Part shown: positions 9,394 through 19,361 of the stretch, piece after piece | Layout: each line of letters starts with the position of its first letter | How positions within the stretch are numbered: position 1 is the stretch's first letter | DNA from: Opitutus sp. GAS368 | GTDB lineage: Bacteria; Verrucomicrobiota; Verrucomicrobiia; Opitutales; Opitutaceae | DNA: 47,759 bases | Direction: 5' to 3' | NCBI GenBank assembly: GCA_945906965.1 | Contig: CAMDRP010000012.1 | Span: 1 to 47,759 of the forward strand | Program-made: the position numbers and the translations under genes | The notes under the pieces: generated by a model | Database searches by the model: none | What the model was told of the DNA's origin: nothing | The model's input: the letters and a program-made list of their open reading frames with translations, nothing else

Positions 9394-10437
9394 ATGAAAC
9401 CCTCTCCTTTTGCCAGGATCGCTTTGCTCTTTGCCGCTTTGGTAGCCGCGCCGCTTTTGGCCGCGCCTTTGCCAGCTCCTGCCGCCCCGCTGCGCGAATA
9501 CGACATTCTCCGTGCTTTTCCGGCCGGTCGCCTCGCCGCCCTAGCTGCGGGCGACATGCCCGACGCTGAAGGGCTCACTGGCAATAATCGCGCGCATAAA
9601 TCTTGGGTCGAATCCGGCCCTCAACGCGGCAGTTGCCGCGCCGTGATCGCAGCCGTCATCCGCGACGATCTTGCGGCGGCCGACAACGCCTGGCGCGGCA
9701 TTGATGTGACCTTCAGTCACCAAACCGCCAACGGCGGTTTCGAGTCCAAACCCCAAGCCAACGGTAAAGCTTCCACCGCGTTCAACGCCAACGTCGAGAC
9801 CGCTTACTTCTTTCTCCAAGAACTCGGCCGCGCCATTTTGATCATCCGTCAATCGCCCCACGCCGATCACTTCAAAGCCCGCATCACCGCGCTCGAACCC
9901 AAGCTGCGCCGCGCGGCCGATTACATCAGCAGCGGTATCGACACGATCATCCCCAAAGTCGGCCACTCGGTAAACCGTGTCATCATCGCCGCCAAAGCCT
10001 TTGGCACCTGCGGTGTCGTGCTCGAAGACGAAAAACTGATCGCCCAATCCCGCCGCCTCATCGCGCACGCCATCACACTACGCGACAAAGAGGGCATATT
10101 CATCGAAAACGGCGGCCGCGACTCCAGCTACAACGTCGTCTCCATTCTTTTCGGCTCTCATCTCGCACTGCACGTCCCCATGCCCGAATTTGAGGCCATC
10201 TTGCCCGCCGCCGTGGCCTGGCAACTCACCCGCGTCCTCCCCAGCGGCGAGATCGACGTGAAGAGCAACACCCGCACCGGCGTCGGCAAAGAAGCCAACG
10301 CCTTCGGCCAAGCCAAAACCGTCAATTACCAAGAGGTCGTTTACGCGCTCACTTACTACGGAATCATCCACCGCAATGCGGCGTGCCTCGAGGCCGCCGA
10401 CCGCGTTTTTGCCTACAGCCGTAGCTATAAAAAATAA
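9394..10437 (+). CDS. Secreted helical-toroid protein, possible polysaccharide lyase
   Basis: 347 residues with a Sec signal peptide (ARIALLFAALVAAPLLAAP). The mature part is mostly helical, with conserved-looking polar patches: NNRAHKSWVESGPQRGSCRA (about 64-83), TFSHQTANGGF, FNANVETAYFFLQELGRAIL and ENGGRDSSYNVVSILFG (about 235-251). The Gly-Gly-Arg-Asp-Ser-Ser-Tyr motif and the surrounding helices resemble (alpha/alpha) toroid polysaccharide lyases, where Tyr, His, Asn and Arg do the chemistry, but I cannot assign a CAZy family with confidence. It starts three bases after the Tat protein and sits upstream of an S1 sulfatase, which suggests a shared role in breaking down an acidic, possibly sulfated, polysaccharide. 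Alternative: a non-catalytic glycan-binding toroid. Confidence 0.68.
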   Translation: MKPSPFARIALLFAALVAAPLLAAPLPAPAAPLREYDILRAFPAGRLAALAAGDMPDAEGLTGNNRAHKSWVESGPQRGSCRAVIAAVIRDDLAAADNAWRGIDVTFSHQTANGGFESKPQANGKASTAFNANVETAYFFLQELGRAILIIRQSPHADHFKARITALEPKLRRAADYISSGIDTIIPKVGHSVNRVIIAAKAFGTCGVVLEDEKLIAQSRRLIAHAITLRDKEGIFIENGGRDSSYNVVSILFGSHLALHVPMPEFEAILPAAVAWQLTRVLPSGEIDVKSNTRTGVGKEANAFGQAKTVNYQEVVYALTYYGIIHRNAACLEAADRVFAYSRSYKK

Positions 10438-10741
10438 ATTTTAACCCGATACGCCCCCACCGCGCCCTGAGCTGCGTTCGCTCCGCGCTCCACGCCGCCG
10501 CCTTCGGCAGGCCCCGCGACTACGACGGACACCGTGCCTTGCCCGGCGGCAGCTTCAACCTCCAGTCCGCTCGCGGGAGTCGTCCAAGGCATCCCCTTCG
10601 GCATTGCCGCATCGCCGCAGCGCGCTGAAGGCGATGCCTGAATCCCAGCTTAATCACCTTAGCCCTTCAACCATCACTCCAACCAACGCTACGCGCTTTC
10701 CTCTCGGCCTTCAATGACCGGATTTGCTGCGCATCCCTAAG
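10438..10741. repeat. Extragenic region with nested palindromes
   Basis: No gene is seen here. The region is very G+C-rich and full of inverted repeats. The clearest is AGGCATC-C-CCTTC (10587-10599) with GAAGG-C-GATGCCT (10627-10639): 12 paired bases with one C/C mismatch around a 27-base loop. A second possible pairing joins GCCGCCG near 10494 with CGGCGGC near 10545. This looks like a repeated extragenic palindromic element rather than a terminator, because no T-run follows. A copy elsewhere in the genome would be needed to prove that. Confidence 0.35.
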
Positions 10742-12283
10742 ATGATTCTGCGTCTCTTTATCACCCTGCTGCTTGGCGCCACCCTCCACGCCGCCACGCC
10801 ACCCAACATTGTCTACATCCTCGCCGACGACCTCGGCATCGGTGATGTCTCCGCCTACAACCCCGCCAGCGCCTGGCAAACCCCGCACCTAGACCGCCTC
10901 GCCCGTGAAGGGCTGCGCTTCACCGACGCCCACGCCGCGTCATCGCTTTGCACGCCGAGCCGCTACGCGCTCTTAACGGGCCGGTACGCCTGGCGCGGTC
11001 GCCTCAAACAAGGCGTCCTCCAAGGCTTCAGTCCACCGCTCATTGAAGCCGGCCGACCCACCGTCGCCTCGTTTCTCCAAGCCCACGGCTACGCCACGGC
11101 GATCTTCGGCAAATGGCACCTCGGCCTCGACTGGGTTCGCACCGGACCCCAGCCCGAAAACATTGACTACGCCCAAGCGTTCCGCGGCGGCCCCAACGAT
11201 CACGGCTTCGAGCGTTTCCTCGGTATCAGCGCCTCGCTCGACATGCCGCCCTACGCGTGGCTCGCCCAGAATCGTGTCCCGACTTTACCCTCCCTCACCC
11301 TCCCCGACAGCCCCGCCCCGAAACTCTGGCGCTCCGGCCCGCTCGCGCCTGACTTCAAACTCGAAGAGGTCCAACCCCGGCTCACGGCCAGCGCCGTCGC
11401 CTACATCGCCGAACGCGCTACGGCGAAAGATAAAAAGCCATTCTTTCTCTATCTGCCTCTCGCGGCACCGCACACGCCGATTTTGCCCACCAAAACATTT
11501 GCCGGCAAAACTCAAACGACCTCCTACGGTGATTTTGTGACTCAAGTCGATGCTGACATCGGCGAGATTCTCGCCGCGCTCGCGCAACACGGCTTCGCCC
11601 AAAACACCCTAGTGATCGTCACCTCCGACAACGGTTTCGCTCCCGCCGCTGACGTCCCGGCCCACGCCCGCGTACACCACGACCCCAGTGGCGGCTACCG
11701 CGGCTACAAATCCGATTTATTCGAAGGCGGACACCGCGTGCCCTTTATCGCCCGCTGGCCCGACACGATTCCCGCCGGCGCCACGAGCGGCGCGTTGATC
11801 CAACAACTTGATCTGTTCGCCACCTGCGCCGAAATTCTCGGTCAAGCGTTTCCCGCCACCGTCGCCGAAGACAGCGTGAGTTTCCTCTCAGTACTGCGCC
11901 AACCCAACACGGCTCCCTCGCCCCGTAGGACACTCATCCACCATTCCGCCGAAGGCCGTTTTGCGATCCGCGAAGGCCGTTGGAAACTGCTCGTTTGGGC
12001 CGGTTCCGGCGGTTGGAGCTCACCCACCCCCGCGCCCAGCCAATGGTTGAAAGTCCCACGCACCGATTTGGCCACCCTCCCCGCGTTCCAACTTTACGAT
12101 CTCGAGACCGACCCGGCCGAGACGCAAAATCTTGCCGCCGCGCACCCTGAAATCGTCCAACGCCTCGGCCGCCAGCTGCGTGCCGATATCGAGCGCGGCC
12201 GCAGCACACCCGGCGCACCGCAGCCCTTCACGGCGCCGCCGGAATGGACCCAGCTCGCTTGGCGCGAAAGCTTCGCGCCTTAA
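10742..12283 (+). CDS. Sulfatase of the S1 (arylsulfatase-like) family, exported
   Basis: 513-residue formylglycine-dependent sulfatase that hydrolyses sulfate esters, probably on glycans. I chose the ATG at 10742 because it gives a clean signal peptide (MILRLFITLLLGATLHAA). An upstream in-frame TTG at 10724 would add six residues. The metal-binding start NIVYILADDLGIGD is at about 22-35. The modification motif C-T-P-S-R is at 70-74, with Cys70 the residue expected to become formylglycine, followed by LLTGRYAWR. GKWHLG and the late metal site VIVTSDNGF are also present. Length and motif order are normal for S1 enzymes. No sulfatase-modifying enzyme gene is in the window. Its stop codon overlaps the stop codon of the convergent phoR gene. 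Confidence 0.94.
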   Translation: MILRLFITLLLGATLHAATPPNIVYILADDLGIGDVSAYNPASAWQTPHLDRLAREGLRFTDAHAASSLCTPSRYALLTGRYAWRGRLKQGVLQGFSPPLIEAGRPTVASFLQAHGYATAIFGKWHLGLDWVRTGPQPENIDYAQAFRGGPNDHGFERFLGISASLDMPPYAWLAQNRVPTLPSLTLPDSPAPKLWRSGPLAPDFKLEEVQPRLTASAVAYIAERATAKDKKPFFLYLPLAAPHTPILPTKTFAGKTQTTSYGDFVTQVDADIGEILAALAQHGFAQNTLVIVTSDNGFAPAADVPAHARVHHDPSGGYRGYKSDLFEGGHRVPFIARWPDTIPAGATSGALIQQLDLFATCAEILGQAFPATVAEDSVSFLSVLRQPNTAPSPRRTLIHHSAEGRFAIREGRWKLLVWAGSGGWSSPTPAPSQWLKVPRTDLATLPAFQLYDLETDPAETQNLAAAHPEIVQRLGRQLRADIERGRSTPGAPQPFTAPPEWTQLAWRESFAP

Positions 12284-13455
12284 GCGGCAGGGAGCGTAAA
12301 ACTAAACCGGGCGCCCGCACCCGGCGCACTCTCCACGCGCACTTCTCCGCCGTGCGCTTGCACAACGTGCTTCACAATCGCAAGCCCGAGACCCGTGCCG
12401 CCTTGTTCACGCGAGCGCGCTTTATCCCCGCGAAAAAAGCGCTCGAAAATCCGCGCACACGCATCCGCGGGAATGCCCGGGCCATCATCCTGCACGCAAA
12501 TTTCGATCCGCCGAGTATCCAAGGCCCGCGCGCTAATCACAACCTCTCCTTCGATGCGTCCATACTTGATCGCATTGTCGATGAGATTGGAAAGCACCTG
12601 CCGCAAACGATCAGGATCGGCCTGCACGATCAGCGCGGCATCGACTTTATTTTTAATCGCCACCCCCCGCGCGCTGGCGCGGCCACGCAGATCATCGCCC
12701 GCTTCTTGCACCGCCAGGCGCAGCGAAACAGACTGGAGCGCAAGCCGGATATTACCAGAATCAAGCGTCGAGAGCATTAACAGATCATCGATGAGCAAGG
12801 TCAGTCGATTTGCGTTTTTATCAATAATCTGGAGAAACCGTAGTAACGAATCAGGTTCATCTTTACCCCCGTCGATCAAGGTCTCAGCTGCGCTTTTGAT
12901 CAAAGACAACGGGGTGCGCAGTTCATGGCTCACGTTGGCGACAAATTCCTGCCGCACGGCCTCGAGTTGGCGGAGTTGTGTGAGATCGTGAATCACCAAA
13001 ATGGCGCCGTCGCGCGCGCCCTCGCCATCGCGCAGCGCGAGCGCATTTACTTGGAGAAATTTCGGTGACTCCAGCGTCTCCAGACGTAAGTCGTGGCCTA
13101 AGATCTCTGGCTCGTTTTCCAGCCGAGTCACCAAAGCAGCGACTTCGTGGTGACGGGTCGCTTCCAGAATCGTCCGGCCTACAACCGGAGGCTTGAAATT
13201 GAACAACTCGCCCGCGGCGCGATTGGCGAGGCGGATGCGGCCCGCCGCATCGACGACGATGAGACCTTCGATCATGCGCTCAAAGAGTGCGGCGGTGCGC
13301 TGGGCTTGCTCGCGGAGCTCGTTCTCGCGTTGGGCGCGCTGCTCGGCGAGCTGACCCAAGCGTTCCGCTTCCAAGCGATGGTTACGACCGCGCTCCAACC
13401 ACCAGGCGACGGCAAAGATCGCCGCCAACACGAGGAGAAAAACGGAGGTAAACAT
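12280..13455 (-). CDS. phoR: Sensor histidine kinase PhoR
   Basis: 391-residue membrane sensor kinase for the phosphate response. A single N-terminal membrane helix (SVFLLVLAAIFAVAWWL) is followed by a basic/acidic helical linker and a PAS domain at about 52-160 (IEGLIVVDAAGRIRLANRAA). The dimerisation domain has the phospho-acceptor His177 (NVSHELRTPLSLIKS). The ATPase domain shows NLIDNAIKYG, DDGPGIP and GGTGLGLAIV. One short membrane anchor with no periplasmic sensor domain is typical of PhoR, which senses phosphate through the Pst transporter and PhoU. It lies 48 bases downstream of phoB and is the last gene of the minus-strand Pho cluster. Its stop overlaps that of the sulfatase gene, so there is no room for a separate terminator. 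Confidence 0.93.
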   Translation of the reverse strand: MFTSVFLLVLAAIFAVAWWLERGRNHRLEAERLGQLAEQRAQRENELREQAQRTAALFERMIEGLIVVDAAGRIRLANRAAGELFNFKPPVVGRTILEATRHHEVAALVTRLENEPEILGHDLRLETLESPKFLQVNALALRDGEGARDGAILVIHDLTQLRQLEAVRQEFVANVSHELRTPLSLIKSAAETLIDGGKDEPDSLLRFLQIIDKNANRLTLLIDDLLMLSTLDSGNIRLALQSVSLRLAVQEAGDDLRGRASARGVAIKNKVDAALIVQADPDRLRQVLSNLIDNAIKYGRIEGEVVISARALDTRRIEICVQDDGPGIPADACARIFERFFRGDKARSREQGGTGLGLAIVKHVVQAHGGEVRVESAPGAGARFSFTLPAA

Positions 13456-13503
13456 ACTGTTAATCGCTGAGCCAGAGTGCTAGCCCAGCCTCTACACTAA
13501 GGG

Positions 13504-14190
13504 TTATGCCTCCGCGAGGCAACGATAGCCGACGCCACGCACGGTTTCGAGATAACGCGCGATCTCACCGAGTTTCTCACGCAAACGCCGCATGTGGGTA
13601 TCAACGGTGCGACTATCGATCGGATTGTCGTAGCCCCAGACGTCCTGCAGCAGCCGATCGCGAGTCTGCACGCGACCCCGACGACGGATGAGAATTTCGA
13701 GTAATTTAAACTCGGTCGCGGTCAGCACGAGCGGTTCGCCTGCGACCGTAACTTCATGACGACCCGCGTCGAGGATCAGCTCACCCATGCGCAATTCGGC
13801 ACTGGTTTCTTCGCTACTTTGGGCACGCACCAGGAGTTTTTTGATGCGCAAAAGCAATTCGCGAGGACTGAAAGGTTTGGTGACGTAATCATCGGCCCCC
13901 AATTCGAGTCCGAGGACGCGGTCCATCTCCGCGGCTCGCGCCGTGAGCATGATAATCGGAATAGCCGCAGTGTTGGCGTCACGCCGAAGAATTTTGCACA
14001 CCTCTAGGCCGTCCACCTCGGGCAGCATGAGATCGAGCACGATGAGCGCGGGACGCTCATCACGCGCCAGGGCGATCGCTCGGGCGCCATCTTTGGCTAG
14101 AAGCGCGTTATAACCTGCCTGACGCAGCTTAAAACCGAGTACTTCGAGCGCGTCGGGCTCGTCGTCGACGAGCAGAATTTTAGGTTTCAT
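13504..14190 (-). CDS. phoB: Response regulator PhoB
   Basis: 228-residue OmpR/PhoB-type transcription factor. The receiver domain (1-120) has the acidic pocket VDDEPD, phospho-acceptor Asp53 (IVLDLMLPEVDG), Thr83 and Lys105 (TKPFSPREL). A winged-helix DNA-binding domain fills 130-228 (LTATEFKLLEILIRR, DSRTVDTHMRRLREKLG, TVRGVGYRC). The start overlaps the end of phoU by 11 bases, which points to translational coupling. Phosphorylated PhoB would bind direct 11-bp-spaced repeats; candidate sites lie upstream of the porin gene in this cluster. Confidence 0.95.
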   Translation of the reverse strand: MKPKILLVDDEPDALEVLGFKLRQAGYNALLAKDGARAIALARDERPALIVLDLMLPEVDGLEVCKILRRDANTAAIPIIMLTARAAEMDRVLGLELGADDYVTKPFSPRELLLRIKKLLVRAQSSEETSAELRMGELILDAGRHEVTVAGEPLVLTATEFKLLEILIRRRGRVQTRDRLLQDVWGYDNPIDSRTVDTHMRRLREKLGEIARYLETVRGVGYRCLAEA

Positions 14191-14845
14191 TAGCTTTTCC
14201 GGAGGTGTGGCGAATGTCTTTAGCCTCGTATAAATAGACGACTTCTTCGGCGATGTTGGTGGCGTGGTCGGCGATGCGTTCGAGACTTTTGGAGATGACC
14301 ATCAGGTTCAGGCAGCGTGAAATATTGGAAGGACGTTCAACCATGTAGCTGGAGAGTTCGCGGTGCAGTTGGCGGTTGAGATTATCGACATCGCCATCGC
14401 GCGGCACCACCAAGCGCGCTTTCTCGGGGTCCCGGTTAATGAAAGCGGTGATAGCCTCGCGGAGCATTTCAAGGCCCATGGTAGCCATACGGGGAATATC
14501 GACGTAGGGCTTGAGTTGGGGTTCGGCGTTGAGGTCGATCCCGCGGCGGCAAATGGTGACCGCTTCATCGCCGACCCGCTCTAAATTTTGCGAGATTTTC
14601 ATCGCAACCGTGATCAGTCGAAGCTCGGTCGCGAGCGGCGCCTTGGTGAGAAGATGGATGGCGATGTCGTCGATCTCGACCTCAAGTTGGTCGAGGATGT
14701 TATCATCTTCCTGCACTTGGCGGGCGAGGGCGTCGTCACGCTCTACAAGCGCGCGGATGGAGCGGGCCACGGCCGATTCGGCGTGGCTAGCCATCGCAAG
14801 GAGGCTCTCTTTGAGCCGGTTCATTTCTTCGGAGTAGTGCGTCAT
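14180..14845 (-). CDS. phoU: Phosphate signalling protein PhoU
   Basis: 221-residue all-helical cytoplasmic protein with the two three-helix-bundle repeats of PhoU. The paired metal-binding signatures are visible as SQNLERVGDEAVTI and SKSLERIADHATNIAEEVVY. The N-terminus (HYSEEMNRLKESLLAMASHAESAV) is typical. PhoU links the transport state of PstSCAB to PhoR and keeps the kinase off when phosphate is plentiful. It follows pstB by 16 bases and overlaps phoB by 11. Confidence 0.95.
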   Translation of the reverse strand: MTHYSEEMNRLKESLLAMASHAESAVARSIRALVERDDALARQVQEDDNILDQLEVEIDDIAIHLLTKAPLATELRLITVAMKISQNLERVGDEAVTICRRGIDLNAEPQLKPYVDIPRMATMGLEMLREAITAFINRDPEKARLVVPRDGDVDNLNRQLHRELSSYMVERPSNISRCLNLMVISKSLERIADHATNIAEEVVYLYEAKDIRHTSGKANET

Positions 14846-14861
14846 GTCAGTATAGGGGCTA

Positions 14862-15689
<828 letters not shown>

Positions 15690-15714
15690 AACAGAGGCTA
15701 GGGCTAAGTTGGGC

Positions 15715-16761
15715 TCACCATTTGTAGCGATTACGCAATTTGTTGCGCAGCAGAATCGAGCTCGTCGCGATTGCTGCCACGATCATTAAAAACACAAAGG
15801 CCGTACCGTATTGCACGCGCTCGGTGTATTCATTTTGCGGAATCTTCGAGCTAACGACGTAGATGTGGTAGGGCAGCGCCATGACGCCCTGAAAGAAAAA
15901 ATCACTGACCGAGGTGAGCCCTTCCCAGGGTAATTTGTCGCGGACGACATAGGCAGCAGTAAACATGATCGGTGCCGTCTCACCGGCGACGCGAGCGATG
16001 CCGAGAATCGACGAAGTAAGAATACCGGGAAGTGCGTAGGGTAGAACGTTCTTTCGAATCGTCTGCCACTTGGTTGCCCCCAAAGCGAGCGAGCCCTCCC
16101 GAAAACCTTTCGGCACAGCCTTGAGCGATTCTTCGGAGGCGGTGATGACCACCGGCAACACCATGAGGGCGAGCGTAAACCAACCGGCAATTAACGAAAC
16201 ATTCCAATCGAGATAGATGACGAAAAGGCCTAGACCAAAGAGGCCGAAGACAATTGATGGCACGCCCGCAAGATTGAGGATCGCCAAACGGATCGCGGTG
16301 ACGACCCGGCCTTGCGTGGCGTACTCACTGAGATATACCGCCGCACTCACTCCGAGGGTTAGGGCAATAAACATGGATCCGACCACCAGCAGCACCGTAC
16401 CGACGATACAGGGGAAAATACCACCCGCTGAGTAGACGTAGCTCTCGCTTTTCACGTTACTGGCATCGGGGTGCTGCGCCTTAAAGGCGCGAAATTCACG
16501 ATCGCCCATCTCTCTTTTTTTCCCCTGATATTCAAAAACGTAGAGCGACTCAGGCGCTTCCGTCAAAAATGCGACGTTGATAAACGGCGCCGTGGTGGTG
16601 AACACCGTCTTGGAGCCTTTAAAGACGATGTTGCCAAAAACCAACGCTCCACAAAGCAAGATCACATAAGTGGCGCTACGGAACAACCAGACGGCCGCGG
16701 CCTCCCAACGGCGCGCGGCCGAGGGCTGGGATTGAAGAATATGACGGTTAAGCGCGCTCAT
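15715..16761 (-). CDS. pstA: Phosphate ABC transporter permease PstA
   Basis: 348-residue inner-membrane permease. The first membrane helix ([18 protein letters not shown]) is followed by a hydrophilic, presumably periplasmic loop of about 60 residues containing [19 protein letters not shown], before the transport core begins at [20 protein letters not shown]. The ATPase-contact loop reads [26 protein letters not shown], a good PstA/PstC EAA motif. The loop is longer than in the Escherichia coli protein. It starts four bases after pstC. Confidence 0.94.
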   Translation of the reverse strand: MSALNRHILQSQPSAARRWEAAAVWLFRSATYVILLCGALVFGNIVFKGSKTVFTTTAPFINVAFLTEAPESLYVFEYQGKKREMGDREFRAFKAQHPDASNVKSESYVYSAGGIFPCIVGTVLLVVGSMFIALTLGVSAAVYLSEYATQGRVVTAIRLAILNLAGVPSIVFGLFGLGLFVIYLDWNVSLIAGWFTLALMVLPVVITASEESLKAVPKGFREGSLALGATKWQTIRKNVLPYALPGILTSSILGIARVAGETAPIMFTAAYVVRDKLPWEGLTSVSDFFFQGVMALPYHIYVVSSKIPQNEYTERVQYGTAFVFLMIVAAIATSSILLRNKLRNRYKW

Positions 16762-16765
16762 GAGA

Positions 16766-18367
16766 TCAGCCGATGGAGATGCGGTATTTGTTCACGATTT
16801 TCTGCGCGAGAAAGTTAATCGCGAGTGAGAGAAAGAAGAGACCGAGACCGACCACGAAGAGCGCGCGATAGTGAATGCTGCCGCGCACCACTTCACCCAT
16901 CTCCTGCGCGATGATTCCCGTCATGGTGTGCACCGGCTGGGTCACCACCGCAAGACCAGCCGTAAAATCGGGGATGGCGATACGGTTACCAGCGCACAGA
17001 AGCACGACCATCGTTTCGCCGATCACGCGCCCCAGGCCCAAGAGCACCGCGGAAATAATACCCGACAACGAAGCCGGCACCACGATCTTGATGATCGTCT
17101 GGAGACGGGTCGCACCAAGGGCGAATGACGCTTCCTTAAAGGCTTTCGGTACGTTTTGCAGCGCGTCCTCGGCGAGGGTGAAAATCGTGGGCACGGCGAT
17201 GAGTGCGAGCAAACAGCCGGCGGTCAGGATGTTCAACCGCTCGCTGAACGGGAAGCCCGGCACCCAAGCGAGTGCGTCCTGCTGCGATAGCCAGCGCAAG
17301 AGTTGCCCGAGCACCGCGATGCCAAAAAAACCAAGCACGACCGAAGGAATCGCGGAGATAAACTCGATACAGGGTTTGATGAAACGTTGCTCAGCCGCGG
17401 AAGCGATCTGGTTAACGTAGATCGCGGCGCCGACACCCATGGGGACCGCGAGCAGTAGCGCCACCAATGAGACCATCAACGAGCCCATAAAAAGTGGCAC
17501 GATCCCATACCAATCCTGCCAGAAGCTGGCGGTGAGCCACTCACGACCAAACAGAAAAGCGGAGAATGCCTGATACCACGGTACAGCCCGAGTGTAATCC
17601 CAAGTCTCGAGGCTACGCGTCGTGGCGGGGAAGGTCGCAGTAAAATCACTGCTGAGCTGGCGAAAACGCTCGAGGCGGGTCGTCAACTCCGCAGTGGGCA
17701 TCGCCGGGGCGGTAAGCAGCGCGGCATCGAGTTTCTTGATGAACTCAGCGGCGAGTTCTTTGTAGGCAGGAAGGGTGCCCGTGAGCGCTTTCACCTCCAC
17801 GGCAAAATCAACCGTTTCAATTTGCACGGCGGCCGCCTCGGCGATCTTTCCCTCAGCGGTGAGTTGTTGGCGTTCGACGGCCTTATCTTCGGCGACAAGG
17901 AACTTCGTTTTGATGGCGGTGGCCTGCTCAGTGAGTTCGGAGACTAAGCCGCGCAAAGGTTCAACAGAGTCACCGTAGAGCGCGGCGAAATTATCAAAAG
18001 CGACAAGCGACTCATTGGCGGCGGCGGGCGTGAGCTTCTTTTCTAGAGTGGCGTGGCTGAACTGACGCAAGCGCAGATCGGAGAGATAACGAGTAAGCGC
18101 GGTGTGGGCGCTCTCTTGCGTGCGAATATAGTCGACGTATTCGAGCCCAGCTTGGCGATACGTGAGCAAATTCCGGTGATTTTGTCCGAAAAAGCCGAAG
18201 CCCTCCTGAAATAAAAAATAGGTGATCAGCGCGAGGACAAGAACCGAGACAAAGGCATTGCCGCCAAAGAAAATTTTGACGGCGTCATCGAAGGAAAGCC
18301 CGAGCACGCGGACACGTTTCTTGTTAACCAAAAAATCCGAGGCGGGTGCGGGTCGCGGGGAATCCAT
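16766..18367 (-). CDS. pstC: Phosphate ABC transporter permease PstC with a long periplasmic insertion
   Basis: 533-residue permease, far longer than the roughly 320 residues usual for PstC. The first membrane helix is at about 38-56 ([17 protein letters not shown]). A mainly helical, charged segment of about 200 residues follows ([58 protein letters not shown]). The normal permease core starts at about 288 ([21 protein letters not shown]). The EAA loop is [27 protein letters not shown]. Topology places the insertion in the periplasm, where PstS docks, so it may act in PstS handling or sensing (inference). The reading frame is continuous, so this is a genuine insertion and not a fusion artefact. 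Confidence 0.93.
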   Translation of the reverse strand: MDSPRPAPASDFLVNKKRVRVLGLSFDDAVKIFFGGNAFVSVLVLALITYFLFQEGFGFFGQNHRNLLTYRQAGLEYVDYIRTQESAHTALTRYLSDLRLRQFSHATLEKKLTPAAANESLVAFDNFAALYGDSVEPLRGLVSELTEQATAIKTKFLVAEDKAVERQQLTAEGKIAEAAAVQIETVDFAVEVKALTGTLPAYKELAAEFIKKLDAALLTAPAMPTAELTTRLERFRQLSSDFTATFPATTRSLETWDYTRAVPWYQAFSAFLFGREWLTASFWQDWYGIVPLFMGSLMVSLVALLLAVPMGVGAAIYVNQIASAAEQRFIKPCIEFISAIPSVVLGFFGIAVLGQLLRWLSQQDALAWVPGFPFSERLNILTAGCLLALIAVPTIFTLAEDALQNVPKAFKEASFALGATRLQTIIKIVVPASLSGIISAVLLGLGRVIGETMVVLLCAGNRIAIPDFTAGLAVVTQPVHTMTGIIAQEMGEVVRGSIHYRALFVVGLGLFFLSLAINFLAQKIVNKYRISIG

Positions 18368-18463
18368 GAGATCGATAAAAACTTTTTTCGGGCTAAATCA
18401 TCCGTGACACAAGGGGCAGCCCACGACGGGTCAAGCGGTCCTTGGGTCACAATTAGATGACGC

Positions 18464-19270
18464 TCATGGAACCGAGACGAAGCCGACTTTCTCGGCTATT
18501 TTCTGCCCATCCGGGCTCAATGTGAAAGCAATGAATTTGGCGGCCTCACCGGTGGGTTCACCATTGGTGTAGTAGAACGTTGGGCGGGAATAGGGATAGT
18601 TACCGGCGACAATATCGGCCCGATTCGGTAGCAGTCCATCAATCGATACCACCTTGATGCCAGGGTCATTGATGTAGGCGAGACCGACGTAGCCGATGCC
18701 ACTCGGATTCTTCGCAACTTCGGAGGTGATCTGCTCATTGCCGGCCATTTTTTGCGACGCGGGCGCGTAGTTGCGCTTCTTCATCGCGAGGTCCTTCCAA
18801 TCGGAGTAGGTGCCGGAGGAGGTGTTGCGCGTGTAAATGGAAAACTTACCAGCTTTGCCACCTACGGCAGACCAGTCTGCGACATCACCCGTGAAAATCT
18901 GCTCAACCTGGCGTTTCGTGAGTTGGGTGATGGGATTGTTGGCGTGGACGATGACGGCCATGCCGTCGTAGGCGACCGTGGTGTCCTTGAGGTTCACGCC
19001 TTTAGCCTGACCGGCGGAAATTTCCGTGGGTTTGGCGTGGCGTGACGACATGCCAATCTGGGCGGTGCCGTCGATGATCGCGGCGATACCCGTGGTGGAG
19101 CCTTCGGCGGCAATTTCAAAGGAAACCCCAGGATGGCGCGCTTTGTATTCCTCCGCCAGCGTCGGGACGAGTTTGGCGCCGAGCGTGTCGGAGCCTTTGA
19201 TCACGAGCTTCTGAGCGAAAAGATTCCCGGTCGCAGCAATGAGGGCAAAAAAGGCTAAGGTAATTTTCAT
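18464..19270 (-). CDS. pstS: Phosphate-binding protein PstS, copy next to pstC
   Basis: 268-residue periplasmic phosphate-binding protein with a signal peptide (ITLAFFALIAATGNLFAQ). Ligand-site motifs are visible: KGSDTLGAKL, AEGSTTGIAAI, and RNTSSGTYSDWKDLA for the phosphate-holding Ser/Thr/Arg residues. It belongs to the short (about 270-residue) PstS group. It is closely similar over its full length to the next gene upstream, with the same length and the same motifs, so the pair is a recent duplication. It sits 96 bases upstream of pstC and downstream of a strong terminator. Confidence 0.95.
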   Translation of the reverse strand: MKITLAFFALIAATGNLFAQKLVIKGSDTLGAKLVPTLAEEYKARHPGVSFEIAAEGSTTGIAAIIDGTAQIGMSSRHAKPTEISAGQAKGVNLKDTTVAYDGMAVIVHANNPITQLTKRQVEQIFTGDVADWSAVGGKAGKFSIYTRNTSSGTYSDWKDLAMKKRNYAPASQKMAGNEQITSEVAKNPSGIGYVGLAYINDPGIKVVSIDGLLPNRADIVAGNYPYSRPTFYYTNGEPTGEAAKFIAFTLSPDGQKIAEKVGFVSVP

Positions 19271-19299
19271 GGACTTAGTTTGGGAGAAAAGGCGGAAAG

Positions 19300-19341
19300 A
19301 AAAAAAAGGGCCCGTCCTGACATCTGCCGGGATGGGCCCTT
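19300..19341 (-). terminator. Intrinsic terminator between the two pstS genes
   Basis: On the minus strand the transcript forms a 12-bp stem (AAGGGCCCATCC with GGACGGGCCCTT, one G-U pair) around a 12-base loop and runs into eight consecutive U. It lies 20 bases after the stop of the distal pstS. It should end most transcripts from the porin/pstS promoter and let only read-through, or a separate promoter, feed pstS-pstCAB-phoU-phoBR. Confidence 0.92.
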
Positions 19342-19361
19342 AGGGTTAATTCAATTGGGAC

